From NCBI RefSeq assembly GCF_900116765.1, contig NZ_UETC01000001.1, forward strand, positions 124,001-188,000: a DNA stretch of 64,000 nucleotides, given 5' to 3'. The DNA comes from Jannaschia seohaensis (GTDB lineage Bacteria; Pseudomonadota; Alphaproteobacteria; Rhodobacterales; Rhodobacteraceae). Shown piece after piece: positions 53,226 to 64,000 of this stretch (within the stretch, counting starts at the first letter, position 1; every line of letters starts with the position of its first letter). The notes below the pieces were generated by a model that saw only the letters and a list, made by a program, of their open reading frames with translations, did no database searches and had not been told where the DNA came from. The position numbers and the translations under genes are program-made.

Positions 53226-55838
53226 TCACCCCGCCTTCCCTGCCATCTGCTTGAGCTCATAGACCAGGTCCAGCGCCTCCCGCGGGCTGAGCGTATCCGG
53301 CAGAACTTCCGACAGCCGTGCTTCCACCGCGCTGGCCTTCACGGGCACAGGCGCTGGCGGCGGGGCTGCCCGGAATAGCGGCAGGTCGTCGATCATCGCC
53401 TTGGCTTTGCCGCCGCCCTCGCGCTCTCCTTCTTCCAGTGCCGTCAGCACCTCTCTCGCGCGCGCGACGACCGCTTCCGGCAGGCCCGCCAGCTTCGCCA
53501 CCTGGACCCCATAGGACCGGTCCGCCGCCCCTGCCCGCACCTCGTGCAGGAAGATCACGTCGCCTTCCCACTCGCGCACGGCGACGGTCGCGTTCTCGAC
53601 CCCGTCCAGCTTGGACGCGAGCGCCGTCATCTCGTGGTAATGCGTGGCAAACAGCGCCCGGCAGCGGTTCACGTCGTGCAGATGCTCCAGCGTGGCCCAG
53701 GCGATGCTGAGCCCGTCATAGGTCGCCGTGCCGCGCCCGATCTCGTCCAGGATCACCAGCGCCCGGTCGTCGGCTTGGTTCAGGATCGCTGCGGTCTCGA
53801 CCATTTCGACCATGAAGGTCGAGCGCCCTCGCGCGAGATCGTCCGACGCCCCGACCCGGCTGAACAACTGGCTGACGACGCCGAGATGCGCCGCGTCCGC
53901 GGGCACGAAGCTCCCCATCTGGGCCAGGACGGCGATCAACGCGTTCTGGCGCAGCCAGGTCGACTTGCCCGCCATGTTCGGCCCGGTCAGCAGCCGGATC
54001 GCGGCGCCATCGCTGGCGCTCAGCGCGGTGTCGTTCGCTACGAAGGGCGTGCCGTCCCGCTTCAGGGCGCGCTCCACCACCGGATGCCGCCCCGCCGTGA
54101 CCTCGAAGGCACGGGAGCTGTCGATCACCGGGCGGCACCAGCCTTCTCCCCGCGCCAGATCGGCCAGCGCCGCGGCCACGTCCAGCTCCGCCAGCGCGCG
54201 CGCGGCGGCGAACAAGCCGTCCGCCTGCTCCAGAACGGCGGCGCGAAGCGAAGCGAAGATGCGTGCCTCGATCTCCTGCGCGAGGCCGCCCGCGTTGAGG
54301 ATCTTGGTCTCCAACTCCGACAGTTCCACGGTCGTGAAGCGCACCTGATTGGCCGTGGTCTGGCGATGGATGAAGCGGTCGTCGGCGCGCATCTTCGCGG
54401 CATGGACCGCCGTCGTTTCGATGAAGTAGCCCAGCACGTTGTTGTGCTTGACCTTCAGCGAGCCGATCCCGGTGGCCTCGACATATTGTCCTTGGAGCGC
54501 GGCGATGACGCCGCGGCCCTCGTCGCGCAGGCGCCGCGCCTCGTCCAATTCCGCGTCGAAGCCCGCCGCCACGACGCCCCCGTCCCGGAGCAGCATCGGC
54601 GGCTCCGCCACCAAGGCGCGGTCCAGCAGGTCGTGGAGCGGTTCCAACCCCACGAGGTCTGCGATATCAAGGGGCAGATCCGTGTCGTGGAGCGCGGCGT
54701 GAAGCGCCTCCGCGCCCTCCAACGCGCCCCGGATCGCCGCCAGATCCCGCGGCCCGCCCCGGTCCAGCGACAGCCGTGACAGCGCCCGGTCCAGGTCGGG
54801 CACCCGGCGGAGAAGGTCGCGGGCGCGGCCTGCCTCTCCGTCCCGTTCGACGCACCAGGCCACCGCGTCCAGACGCCCCCGGATCACCTCGACCACCGCC
54901 GAGGGCGCCGAGACGCGCCGTTCCAGCAGCCGCGCGCCGCCCGCCGTCACGGTCCGGTCGATGGCCCAAAGCAGCGAGCCATCCCGGCCGCCCGCCGCGC
55001 CGCGCACCAGTTCCAGGTTGCGCCGGGTGGCCGCGTCGATGGCCATCAGCTCCGACGCCGCCTCCCGCCGGGGCGGGCGCAGCAGCGGCAGCCGCCCGCG
55101 TTGGGTCAGTTCGACATATTCGACCAGCGCCCCCATCGCGCCCAGCTCCGCCCGGTCGAAGGCGCCGAACCCGGCCAGGGTGTCGACCTCGAACAGCCGC
55201 GTCAGCCGCGTCTCCGCCGAGCCGCTGTCGAAGGCGCTCGCGCCGAGCGGCGTCGCCGCCGCCCCCAACTCCTCGACCACGGCCGCCGCGTCCGAGCCCT
55301 CGGCCAGCACCACCTCTCGCGCGCCCAGCCGCGCGAGGTCCGGACCCAGCCGCACACGCGGGCAGGGCGCGACGTGAAACGCCCCCGTGGAGATATCCGC
55401 CCAGGCCAGCGCCCCCTGCCCCCGCACCTCGGCAAAGGCCGCCAGCCAGTTATTCGCCCGCGCCTCCAGCAGCGTGTCCTCGGTCAGCGTCCCCGGCGTG
55501 ACCAGCCGCACGATCCCGCGCTTCACGACCGATTTGGAGCCCCGCTTCTTCGCCTCTTCCGGGCGTTCTAGCTGTTCGCAGACGGCGACACGGAATCCCT
55601 TTCGGATCAGCGTCATAAGATAGTTTTCGGCGGAATGGACCGGCACCCCGCACATGGCGATATCCTCGCCCAGATGCTTGCCCCGTTTGGTCAGCGCGAT
55701 GTCCAGAGCCGCCGCCGCCGCGACGGCGTCGTCGAAGAACAGTTCGTAGAAATCGCCCATCCGGTAGAACAGCAGGGCATCCGGCGCCTCTGCTTTGATC
55801 TCCAGATATTGCGCCATCATCGGCGTGACAGACGTCAT
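53226..55838 (-). CDS. mutS: DNA mismatch-repair protein MutS
   Basis: An 870-residue mismatch-recognition ATPase. The mismatch-reading Phe-x-Glu is in LLFYRMGDFYELF (near residue 30), and GVPVHSAENYLMTLIRKGFRVAVCEQ follows. The ATPase core contains LLTGPNMAGKSTWLRQNALI and ILDEIGRGTATYDGLSIAW, with ATHYHEMTALA nearby. Length is normal. It converges on grpE and is followed upstream by a 357-base gap before maeB on the other strand. Confidence 0.97.
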   Translation of the reverse strand: MTSVTPMMAQYLEIKAEAPDALLFYRMGDFYELFFDDAVAAAAALDIALTKRGKHLGEDIAMCGVPVHSAENYLMTLIRKGFRVAVCEQLERPEEAKKRGSKSVVKRGIVRLVTPGTLTEDTLLEARANNWLAAFAEVRGQGALAWADISTGAFHVAPCPRVRLGPDLARLGAREVVLAEGSDAAAVVEELGAAATPLGASAFDSGSAETRLTRLFEVDTLAGFGAFDRAELGAMGALVEYVELTQRGRLPLLRPPRREAASELMAIDAATRRNLELVRGAAGGRDGSLLWAIDRTVTAGGARLLERRVSAPSAVVEVIRGRLDAVAWCVERDGEAGRARDLLRRVPDLDRALSRLSLDRGGPRDLAAIRGALEGAEALHAALHDTDLPLDIADLVGLEPLHDLLDRALVAEPPMLLRDGGVVAAGFDAELDEARRLRDEGRGVIAALQGQYVEATGIGSLKVKHNNVLGYFIETTAVHAAKMRADDRFIHRQTTANQVRFTTVELSELETKILNAGGLAQEIEARIFASLRAAVLEQADGLFAAARALAELDVAAALADLARGEGWCRPVIDSSRAFEVTAGRHPVVERALKRDGTPFVANDTALSASDGAAIRLLTGPNMAGKSTWLRQNALIAVLAQMGSFVPADAAHLGVVSQLFSRVGASDDLARGRSTFMVEMVETAAILNQADDRALVILDEIGRGTATYDGLSIAWATLEHLHDVNRCRALFATHYHEMTALASKLDGVENATVAVREWEGDVIFLHEVRAGAADRSYGVQVAKLAGLPEAVVARAREVLTALEEGEREGGGKAKAMIDDLPLFRAAPPPAPVPVKASAVEARLSEVLPDTLSPREALDLVYELKQMAGKAG

Positions 55839-56195
55839 TCGGCCCCCCGGCGGAAAACTCGGGGAGACTACTCACCGGGACGGGGAGCCGAAAGTCGAAA
55901 GCCGTCAGACCGCGTCTCTCCCGAACCGGGCCGCCCTCGGGCGCGACAGAGGCGAGGGATTCAGAGACCGAAAGAATGCGCCCGTCCCTTTCGATCTCCT
56001 GCGCGACCGTCCTCCAAGGCCCGTATGCCTTGCCGAATTGTGGGGAAAGTCGGGAGCGCGCTGCAACTTCTCGCGCGATATGCGGCGCTTGCGTCAGGGT
56101 CCGTCGGGCCGGCTTGACCCCCGGCCCTCTCGCGGACCCTACCCGTGGCCGAAACGCTCCGCTACACCATCCCGACGACCACGGGGGGAGACGAC
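55839..56195. other. mutS-maeB divergent gap
   Basis: 357 bases between divergent genes. A TTGACC box at about 56111-56116 with no clear -10 partner is the only promoter-like signal seen. An open frame from GTG 56145 would extend MaeB but lacks a ribosome-binding site. Confidence 0.4.
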
Positions 56196-58457
56196 ATGGC
56201 CGGACGCAGCAAGATCACCGATTCGGAGGCGCTCGCCTACCACCTGGAACCGAATCCGGGGAAGATCGAGATCACCGCCTCGACCGCGATGGCGACGCAG
56301 CGCGACCTGTCGCTCGCCTATTCCCCGGGTGTCGCCGTCCCCTGCGAGCGCATCGCCGAGGATCCGAGCCTCGCCTATGACTACACGACCAAGGGCAACC
56401 TAGTCGCCGTGATCTCCAACGGCACCGCCGTTCTGGGTCTGGGCAATCTCGGCGCGCTGGCCTCCAAGCCGGTGATGGAGGGCAAGGCGGTGCTCTTCAA
56501 ACGTTTCGCCGACGTCAACTCCATCGACCTGGAGCTCGACACCGAGGACGTCGACGCCTTCGTCTCGGCGGTGAAGCTGATGGGCCCCTCGTTCGGCGGC
56601 ATCAACCTGGAGGACATCAAGGCCCCCGAATGCTTCATGATCGAGAGCCGTCTGAAGGAAGAGATGGACATCCCCGTCTTCCATGACGACCAGCACGGCA
56701 CGGCGGTCATCTGCGCGGCGGGACTGATCAACGCGCTGTATCTGTCGGGCAAGAAGATCGAGGAGTGCAAGATCGTCCTCAACGGCGCAGGCGCGGCCGG
56801 GATCGCCTGTATCGAGCTGCTGAAATCGATGGGCGCGCGGCACGAGAACTGCATCACCTGCGACACCAAGGGCGTGATCTATCAGGGCCGCACCGAAGGC
56901 ATGAACCAGTGGAAGTCGGCCCATGCGGTCAACACCGACCTGCGCACCCTGGAGGAGGCGATGGTCGGCGCCGACGTCTTTCTCGGTGTCTCGGCCAAGG
57001 GCGCCGTTACCCAGGCCATGGTCGAGAGCATGGCCGAGAACCCGATCCTCTTCGCCATGGCGAACCCCGACCCGGAGATCACCCCGGAGGACGCCCACGA
57101 GATCCGTCCCGACGCCATCGTCGCCACCGGCCGGTCGGATTATCCCAACCAGGTCAACAACGTGTTGGGTTTCCCCTATCTCTTCCGCGGCGCGCTCGAC
57201 ATCCATGCGCGCGCCATCAATGACGAGATGAAGATCGCCTGCGCCGAGGCGCTCGCCGCGCTCGCCCGCGAGGACGTGCCCGACGAGGTCGCCATGGCCT
57301 ATGGGCGCAAGCTCACCTTCGGGCGCGACTACATCATTCCGACGCCCTTCGACCCGCGCCTGATCCACGTGATCCCGCCCGCCGTGGCGCGCGCGGGCAT
57401 GGATACCGGCGTCGCGCGGCGGCCCATCGTCGACATGGAGCGCTATACCCACGATCTCCGCGCGCGGATGGATCCGACCGCGTCGATCCTGCAAGGGCTC
57501 AGCGCCCGCTCGCGTCAGGCCCAGGCCCGGATGATCTTCGCCGAGGGCGACGACCCCCGCGTGCTGCGCGCCGCCGTCGCCTATCAGCGCGGCGGGTTCG
57601 GCAAGGCGCTGGTGGTCGGCCGGCCCGACGACGTGAAGGCCAAGCTGGAGGCGGCGGGTCTCGCTGATGCGGTGCGCGAGCTGGAGGTGGTGAACGCGGC
57701 GAACACGCGCCATCTCGATAGCTACAAGAGCTTCCTCTACGAGCGGCTGCAACGGCAGGGCTACGACGCTCAGGACATTCACCGCCTCGCCACCCGCGAC
57801 CGGCATGTCTTTGCCGCGCTGATGCTGGCCCACGATCACGGAGACGGGTTGGTCACGGGGGCGACGCGCAAATCCGCCCATGCCATCCGTCTGCTCGATC
57901 ACGTCTTCGACATCCTCAAGAACCCCGAGGCGGTCGGCATCACCGCCGTGCTGCATCGGGGCAAGATCGTGCTGATGGGCGATACGCTGGTCCATGAATG
58001 GCCCGACGAGGAGGACCTCGCCACCATCGCCGAGGCCGGCGCGCGCGTCGCCCGCGCGCTGGGCATGGAGCCGCGCGTGGCCTTCGTCAGCTTTTCGACC
58101 TTCGGCTATCCCGTCTCGGAACGGGCCGAGAAGATGCATCACGCGCCTGCCGTGCTGGAAGCGCGCGGCGCGGATTTCGAATATGAGGGCGAGATGACCG
58201 TGGATGTTGCCCTAAACATGGAGGTCGCGGCAAATTATCCGTTCTCGCGTCTCACCGGCCCCGCCAACGTGCTGGTCGTGCCTGCCCGCCATTCCGCTTC
58301 CATCTCGGTCAAGCTCATGCAGGAGATGGCCGGCGCGACCGTGATCGGGCCGATCCTGACCGGCATCGACAAGCCGGTGCAGATCGCGTCCACCGGATCG
58401 ACGGCCAGCGACATCCTGAACATGGCGCTGTTGGCGGCCTGCCGGGTCGGGGGCTGA
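56196..58457 (+). CDS. maeB: NADP-dependent malic enzyme with C-terminal phosphotransacetylase-like domain
   Basis: A 753-residue enzyme. Residues about 1-400 are the malic-enzyme domain (LAYSPGVAVPCERIAEDP, FGGINLEDIKAPECFMIE, VFHDDQHGTAVI, VLNGAGAAGIACIELLKSMG). From about residue 440 comes a domain of the phosphate acetyltransferase family (RMIFAEGDDPRVLRAA, LVTGATRKSAHAIRLL), which in MaeB is regulatory rather than catalytic. It converts malate to pyruvate and NADPH. GGGGGAG five bases before ATG 56196 sets the start. Confidence 0.95.
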   Translation: MAGRSKITDSEALAYHLEPNPGKIEITASTAMATQRDLSLAYSPGVAVPCERIAEDPSLAYDYTTKGNLVAVISNGTAVLGLGNLGALASKPVMEGKAVLFKRFADVNSIDLELDTEDVDAFVSAVKLMGPSFGGINLEDIKAPECFMIESRLKEEMDIPVFHDDQHGTAVICAAGLINALYLSGKKIEECKIVLNGAGAAGIACIELLKSMGARHENCITCDTKGVIYQGRTEGMNQWKSAHAVNTDLRTLEEAMVGADVFLGVSAKGAVTQAMVESMAENPILFAMANPDPEITPEDAHEIRPDAIVATGRSDYPNQVNNVLGFPYLFRGALDIHARAINDEMKIACAEALAALAREDVPDEVAMAYGRKLTFGRDYIIPTPFDPRLIHVIPPAVARAGMDTGVARRPIVDMERYTHDLRARMDPTASILQGLSARSRQAQARMIFAEGDDPRVLRAAVAYQRGGFGKALVVGRPDDVKAKLEAAGLADAVRELEVVNAANTRHLDSYKSFLYERLQRQGYDAQDIHRLATRDRHVFAALMLAHDHGDGLVTGATRKSAHAIRLLDHVFDILKNPEAVGITAVLHRGKIVLMGDTLVHEWPDEEDLATIAEAGARVARALGMEPRVAFVSFSTFGYPVSERAEKMHHAPAVLEARGADFEYEGEMTVDVALNMEVAANYPFSRLTGPANVLVVPARHSASISVKLMQEMAGATVIGPILTGIDKPVQIASTGSTASDILNMALLAACRVGG

Positions 58458-58460
58458 ATG

Positions 58461-58492
58461 CTGCATCTGCACTTGCTTTTTCTGCGGTGCAG
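58461..58492 (+). promoter_or_regulatory. PhaR-like operator upstream of the PHB esterase gene
   Basis: CTGC-GGT-GCAG at 58482-58492 is a perfect CTGC-N3-GCAG dyad, and CTGC-ATCT-GCAC at 58461-58472 is a near copy. CTGCN3-4GCAG has been described as the target of the polyhydroxyalkanoate regulator PhaR in Rhodobacter. Sites are 52-83 bases upstream of the ATG. Confidence 0.6.
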
Positions 58493-58543
58493 CATAGCCT
58501 CGCGCAAGCACGCGCTTCCGCGCGGTCCCTGCAAGGAGGCCCC

Positions 58544-59587
58544 ATGGCCGACATGACCGAGATCCTTCGCCTCGTCCGGGACGGCCGCCTGGGGGCCGCG
58601 ACCGACGAGATCCAGCGGACCCTCCGCGACCGCGCGGCCGGCCGCACGCCTGAGCCGCCGATGAAGGACGTGACCCCGATACCGACGGCGCTGCCCGGCG
58701 CCGTTGCTGCCCCTCCGAACCGGGGCAAGCGCGTGCGTCCCCGCAAGGCGGCATGGCACGCGGCGGGGGCGGAAGGTCGGCCGGTCACCGCGCCGGCCCT
58801 GCCCTCGGGCGCTGAATGGCTCTCGCAGCAAGGCGCCCTGCCCTATCGTCTTTTCGTTCCGTCCGCGCCGGCGGCGGAGGCGCCGGTGATCGTGATGCTC
58901 CACGGCTGCACCCAAACGCCCGAGGATTTCGCGGCCGGAACGGCGATTTGCGCGGCAGCCGACGCCATCGGCGCCCATGTCATCTTCCCCGAGCAGACGC
59001 GCCGGACCAACGCCAATCTCTGCTGGTCCTGGTTCGAACCCGCGCATCAAGGCCGCTCTGGCGAGGCGCAAGCCATCGTCGCGATCACGGAGTCCGTCCG
59101 CGCGGGTCTTGGCGCGCCCCGGCCTGTCCATGTCGCGGGCCTCTCGGCGGGCGGTGCGATGGCGGCGATCCTGGGCGCGCGCTACCCGGAGGTCGTGCGC
59201 TCCGTCGCGATCCATTCGGGTCTGCCGGTCGGCGCGGCGCGCGACTTGGCCTCCGCTTTCGCGGCAATGAAAGCGGGCGGCCCGTCGGAGGGACCGCTGC
59301 CGGTGCCCGCCATCGTCTTCCACGGAATGGCGGATCGGACGGTCGCCCCGGCGAACGGGGCCGCGTTCCTGGCCGATCATTTGGGGCAGGCGGACATCTC
59401 GGCGACCGAGCGTGGCGGCCGTCGCGCCACCATCTCGGCCGTCGCGGCGCCGGTCCGGATGGAATTGTGGGAGATCGAAGGGTTGGGCCACGCCTGGTCC
59501 GGTGGCGACCCGCGTGGCAGCTATGCCGATCCGGTCGGACCGGACGCCACCGCCGAGATGATGCGCTTTTTCGCGCAGACGCGCTGA
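58544..59587 (+). CDS. PHB-depolymerase-family esterase
   Basis: A 347-residue alpha/beta hydrolase. A Pro/Ala-rich N-terminal part of about 100 residues precedes PVIVMLHGCTQTPEDFAAG (oxyanion region), the nucleophile VAGLSAGGAMAA, a DRTVAPANG motif with the catalytic Asp and LGHAWSGGDPRGSY with the His. No signal peptide is evident, so it may act inside the cell on stored polyhydroxybutyrate or a related ester. AAGGAGG precedes ATG 58544. PhaR-like dyads upstream support a link to storage-polymer control. The substrate is inferred. Confidence 0.85.
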   Translation: MADMTEILRLVRDGRLGAATDEIQRTLRDRAAGRTPEPPMKDVTPIPTALPGAVAAPPNRGKRVRPRKAAWHAAGAEGRPVTAPALPSGAEWLSQQGALPYRLFVPSAPAAEAPVIVMLHGCTQTPEDFAAGTAICAAADAIGAHVIFPEQTRRTNANLCWSWFEPAHQGRSGEAQAIVAITESVRAGLGAPRPVHVAGLSAGGAMAAILGARYPEVVRSVAIHSGLPVGAARDLASAFAAMKAGGPSEGPLPVPAIVFHGMADRTVAPANGAAFLADHLGQADISATERGGRRATISAVAAPVRMELWEIEGLGHAWSGGDPRGSYADPVGPDATAEMMRFFAQTR

Positions 59588-59594
59588 AACGAAA

Positions 59595-59618
59595 GAGGGG
59601 CGCCGTTGAGCGCCCCTC
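59595..59618 (-). terminator. Intrinsic terminator after dnaJ
   Basis: A GAGGGGCGC-CGTTGA-GCGCCCCTC stem of nine base pairs (arms 59595-59603 and 59610-59618). On the minus strand it is followed by CTTTCGTTTC, so it probably ends dnaJ transcription; it may also serve the esterase gene. Confidence 0.8.
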
Positions 59619-59625
59619 CTCTCGG

Positions 59626-60786
59626 TCACTGGGTCATATCGTCCCAGAACCCTTTGACCTTGCGGAAGAATGTGTCGCCCTTCGGGTTGTTGTCCTCGCC
59701 GAGCTTCTCGAACTCGCGCAGCAGTTCCTTTTGCCGCTGGCTGAGGTTGACCGGCGTTTCGACGGCCAGTTCGATGAACATGTCGCCCGTGACGCCGCCG
59801 CGCAGCGCGGGCATGCCCTTGCCGCGTAGCCGCATCTGCCGCCCGGTCTGGGAGCCCTGGGGCACCTTCACCCGGCTCCGGCCGCCATCGATCGTCGGCA
59901 CCTCGACCTCGCCGCCCAGAGCCGCGGCGGTCATCGCCACCGGCACCTGGCAGTAAAGGTTCACCCCGTCGCGCTGGAAGATCGGGTGATCCTCCACCTC
60001 GATGAAGATGTAGAGGTCGCCGGTCGGTCCGCCGCGCAACCCGGCTTCGCCCTCGCCCGAGAGGCGGATGCGGGTACCGGTCTCGACGCCCGCGGGCACG
60101 TTGACCGAAAGCTGCCGCTCCTTCTCGACGCGGCCGCCGCCACCGCAGGCGGAGCAGGGATTCTTGATGATCTGGCCCGCGCCCGAACAGGTCGGGCAGG
60201 TGCGCTCCACGGTGAAGAACCCCTGCTGCGCCCGCACCTTGCCCATTCCGGCACAGGTGGGACAGGTGGCGGGCTCGCTGGCCCCCTCGGTCCCTTTGCC
60301 GTCACACTTGGAGCATTTGACCGCGGTCGGCACGGTGATCGTCTTCTGATCGCCTGTGAAGGCCTCTTCCAGGGTGATGCGCATGTTGTAGCGCAAGTCC
60401 GAGCCGCGGGCCGCGCGGGTGCGACTGCCACGGGCGCCGCCCGGCTGGCCGCCCATGAAGTCGCCGAACAGATCCTCGAACACGTCCGAGAAGGCCGAGG
60501 CGAAATCGCCCTGCCCCTGCGGCCCGGCGCCCGGACGACGCGGTCCGCCTCCCATGCCGCCTTCGAAGGCGGCATGGCCGAAGCGGTCGTAGGCGGCCTT
60601 CTTCTCCGCGTCCTTCAGGACGTCATAGGCCTCGTTCGCCTCCTTGAACTGCGCTTCGGCGTTCGGGTTGTCGGAGTTGCGGTCGGGGTGAAGCTCCTTC
60701 GCCTTTTTGCGATAGGCCTTCTTGATCTCGTCGGCGCTGGCGCCCCGCGCGACGCCGAGCGTCTCGTAGTAATCACGTTTCGCCAT
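59626..60786 (-). CDS. dnaJ: Co-chaperone DnaJ
   Basis: A 386-residue type-I J-protein. J domain with HPD (LHPDRN, residues about 31-35), Gly/Phe-rich linker, four zinc-binding CxxCxGxG repeats ([32 protein letters not shown]) and the C-terminal client domain. ATG 60786 follows GGAGAG. It is downstream of dnaK with a 68-base gap containing a terminator-like hairpin. Confidence 0.97.
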   Translation of the reverse strand: MAKRDYYETLGVARGASADEIKKAYRKKAKELHPDRNSDNPNAEAQFKEANEAYDVLKDAEKKAAYDRFGHAAFEGGMGGGPRRPGAGPQGQGDFASAFSDVFEDLFGDFMGGQPGGARGSRTRAARGSDLRYNMRITLEEAFTGDQKTITVPTAVKCSKCDGKGTEGASEPATCPTCAGMGKVRAQQGFFTVERTCPTCSGAGQIIKNPCSACGGGGRVEKERQLSVNVPAGVETGTRIRLSGEGEAGLRGGPTGDLYIFIEVEDHPIFQRDGVNLYCQVPVAMTAAALGGEVEVPTIDGGRSRVKVPQGSQTGRQMRLRGKGMPALRGGVTGDMFIELAVETPVNLSQRQKELLREFEKLGEDNNPKGDTFFRKVKGFWDDMTQ

Positions 60787-60803
60787 GGTTCTCTCCAACG
60801 AAA

Positions 60804-60830
60804 AGGCCGGCCCGGGTCACGGGCCGGCCT
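60804..60830 (-). terminator. Intercistronic hairpin between dnaK and dnaJ
   Basis: AGGCCGGCCCG-GGTCA-CGGGCCGGCCT, an 11-base-pair perfect stem, followed on the minus strand by TTTTCGTT. It resembles an intrinsic terminator and may reduce dnaJ relative to dnaK or stabilise dnaK mRNA. Confidence 0.75.
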
Positions 60831-60854
60831 CGTTGTTCCATGGGCCCGAGGATG

Positions 60855-62774
<1,920 letters not shown>

Positions 62775-62881
62775 TTCGTGTTCCTCTCTAGGCGATTTGC
62801 TCGGCCGGAGCCCGTATCGGCACCCCGGTCCTCATCCCATGAATGCGAAGGGGTGGCGCCCCGTCTCGCGGTTCGGGGGGT

Positions 62882-62910
62882 ATATAGGAGGGGGGTTTTG
62901 ACCTCGCAAG
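62882..62910 (-). promoter_or_regulatory. RpoH-type heat-shock promoter of dnaK
   Basis: On the minus strand CTTGCG, 17 bases, then CTATAT, about 110 bases before the dnaK ATG. This matches the alphaproteobacterial sigma-32 pattern CTTG-N19-CYATNT. The -35 lies within the 5' region of the divergent alkB-like gene. Confidence 0.75.
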
Positions 62911-62943
62911 GACGTGATGGGGATGAAATCTGCGGAGGTTTCG

Positions 62944-63540
62944 ATGCGAGAGATCAGAGGATTTCGCTTGTTCGACGGCTTTCTGCCGTCAGACAGCCAA
63001 GCCCGGATGGTGGACGAGGTCCGGGAGGTGGTGCGGGCGGCGCCGCTCTTTCAGCCGGTGACGCGGCGGGGTCAGGCGCTTTCGGTGCGAATGACCTCCG
63101 CGGGGCGGCTGGGCTGGGTGACGGATCGGCGCGGCTATCGTTATGAGGCGGCGCATCCCTCGGGCGCGTCCTGGCCGCCGATCCCGCCCTCGGTTCTGGA
63201 CGTCTGGAAGGCGGTCGCGCCCGAAGCGCGCGCCCCCGACAGCTGCCTCGTGAACTGGTATGCGCCGCAGGCCCGCATGGGCCTGCATCAGGACCGGGAC
63301 GAAGCCGATTTCAGCCAGCCGGTGGTGTCGATCTCGCTGGGCGACGATGCGCTGTTCCGCATCGGCAACCGGGAACGGGGCGGCCGGACCGAAAGCGTCT
63401 GGCTCCGCTCCGGCGATGTGGTGGTGATGGGGGGCGAGGCGCGGCTGACCTTCCACGGGGTCGACCGGATCGCGCCGGGCAGCTCGACGCTGCTGGAGGC
63501 GCCGGGGCGGATCAACCTGACGCTCCGGGTGGCGGGCTAG
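62944..63540 (+). CDS. alkB: AlkB-family 2-oxoglutarate/Fe(II) dioxygenase
   Basis: A 198-residue DNA-alkylation repair dioxygenase. The iron ligands are H-x-D in MGLHQDRDEADFSQPVVSI and a distal His in LTFHGVDRI; the 2-oxoglutarate-binding Arg is in RINLTLR, and NWYAPQARM is also present. GGAGG six bases before ATG 62944 sets the start over upstream ATG/GTG codons. It removes methyl groups from damaged bases. Confidence 0.93.
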   Translation: MREIRGFRLFDGFLPSDSQARMVDEVREVVRAAPLFQPVTRRGQALSVRMTSAGRLGWVTDRRGYRYEAAHPSGASWPPIPPSVLDVWKAVAPEARAPDSCLVNWYAPQARMGLHQDRDEADFSQPVVSISLGDDALFRIGNRERGGRTESVWLRSGDVVVMGGEARLTFHGVDRIAPGSSTLLEAPGRINLTLRVAG

Positions 63541-63593
63541 ACACGGCCGGCCCGTGGCGGCCCCCTGGGGTCCCTATTGTCGGTTGGTCGGGT

Positions 63594-64000
63594 CTACCGT
63601 CCGAGGCTGCAACAGCCCGAAAGCACGCCATCGGTGCCCAGGGCGTCGAAGGTCAGCCCATATTCCCGGTCCGACATGAAGTCCGAGCAGGTCTCCCAGG
63701 AGATCACGCCGTCGATCCAGCGCCCCTCCGGCAGGGCGATGCGTAGGCCGTGCCGGTCGCGCCGGTTGGCCGACGCCATCCGCGCGATCACCTGACCCTG
63801 GATCGACGTGTCGGGCGTGGAGAAGGTCGCGGCGCGGTCGTCGATGTCGATGGACCAGAACGGCTCCGTCCCGAAGCACTGCTGGACCGGGGGATAGGCG
63901 CCGGTCCACTGCCCCGGCTGCCTTTGCAGGAAGGCGAGCGAGACCCAGCCGGTGCCCTCGGCGGTGTTCACCAGACCCCAGGTCAGCGCCTCGTTCGGGC
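63594..64000 (-). CDS. COG3650-like protein, 5' end outside window
   Basis: About 135 residues are visible, open to the end of the window, so the N-terminus is missing. GTEPFWSIDIDD, TWGLVNTAEGTGWVSLAFLQ and the C-terminal CSDFMSDREYGLTFDALG resemble COG3650-type periplasmic/membrane proteins of unknown role. Cysteines at CFGTEP, ETCSDF and GCCSLGR could form disulfides. Another in-frame GTG at 63971 is inside the conserved region, so the real start is upstream. Confidence 0.65.
   Translation of the reverse strand, partial: PNEALTWGLVNTAEGTGWVSLAFLQRQPGQWTGAYPPVQQCFGTEPFWSIDIDDRAATFSTPDTSIQGQVIARMASANRRDRHGLRIALPEGRWIDGVISWETCSDFMSDREYGLTFDALGTDGVLSGCCSLGR

Noticed and set aside
56145-56195. 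GTG 56145 as the maeB start
   Set aside because: It lacks a ribosome-binding site, while GGGGGAG correctly precedes ATG 56196, which also gives the normal MaeB N-terminus.

Overview
This window is a GC-rich chromosomal segment from an alphaproteobacterium of the Rhodobacterales, a phototrophic Roseobacter-group or Rhodobacter-like organism. Evidence is the photosynthesis gene cluster with a pufQBALMC operon, the CrtC/CrtD/CrtF spheroidene-type carotenoid genes, the alphaproteobacterial origin-region gene order maf-aroE-coaE-dnaQ / hemJ-rho-mnmE-mnmG-rsmG-parAB, and perfect parS sites. No rRNA, tRNA, CRISPR array or insertion sequence was recognised.

Layout. (1) 1-16320, photosynthesis gene cluster: bch2(partial)-bchP-idi on the plus strand converge on a minus-strand superoperon crtE-crtF-bchC-bchX-bchY-bchZ-pufQ-pufB-pufA-pufL-pufM-pufC. 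crtD-crtC diverge from crtE across a region with two PpsR/CrtJ-type palindromes, and a third palindrome overlaps the -35 of a bchC promoter. (2) 16430-18610, the HslVU protease. (3) 18736-26047, an accessory block: an MFS transporter, then a divergent locus with a catalytically dead vanadium-haloperoxidase-like protein, an intact PAP2/vanadium-haloperoxidase-type protein with an N-terminal Asn-Ala-Gln repeat, a subtilisin-like protease and a SARP-like/TPR regulator. I rate this the most interesting unit. (4) 26119-32944, a metal-handling island: NicO-type exporter with its DUF1007 partner, CueR and CopA, and a tungstate ABC transporter. (5) 32944-34979, a sulfatase remnant, an SDR dehydrogenase and a sulfotransferase.

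(6) 34984-51378, the replication-origin neighbourhood: smr, mltA, timA, fxsA, secB, dnaQ, coaE, aroE and maf left of a predicted oriC (41089-41468), and hemJ, rho, mnmE, mnmG, rsmG, parA and parB right of it, with two perfect parS sites inside mnmG and rsmG. Most genes point away from the predicted origin. hemW, rdgB and rph follow on the opposite strand. (7) 51516-64000, hrcA-grpE, mutS, malic enzyme (maeB), a PHB-depolymerase-type esterase behind PhaR-like sites, dnaK-dnaJ behind a heat-shock-type promoter, an AlkB-family protein and a partial COG3650-like gene.

The photosynthesis cluster makes bacteriochlorophyll a (BchXYZ, BchC, BchP), methoxylated carotenoids (CrtE, CrtF, CrtD, CrtC) and the reaction centre/LH1 apparatus with a tetrahaem cytochrome donor. 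Start codons were chosen from ribosome-binding sites, overlap coupling and family lengths. All functions are inferred by reading motifs; no database search was run.
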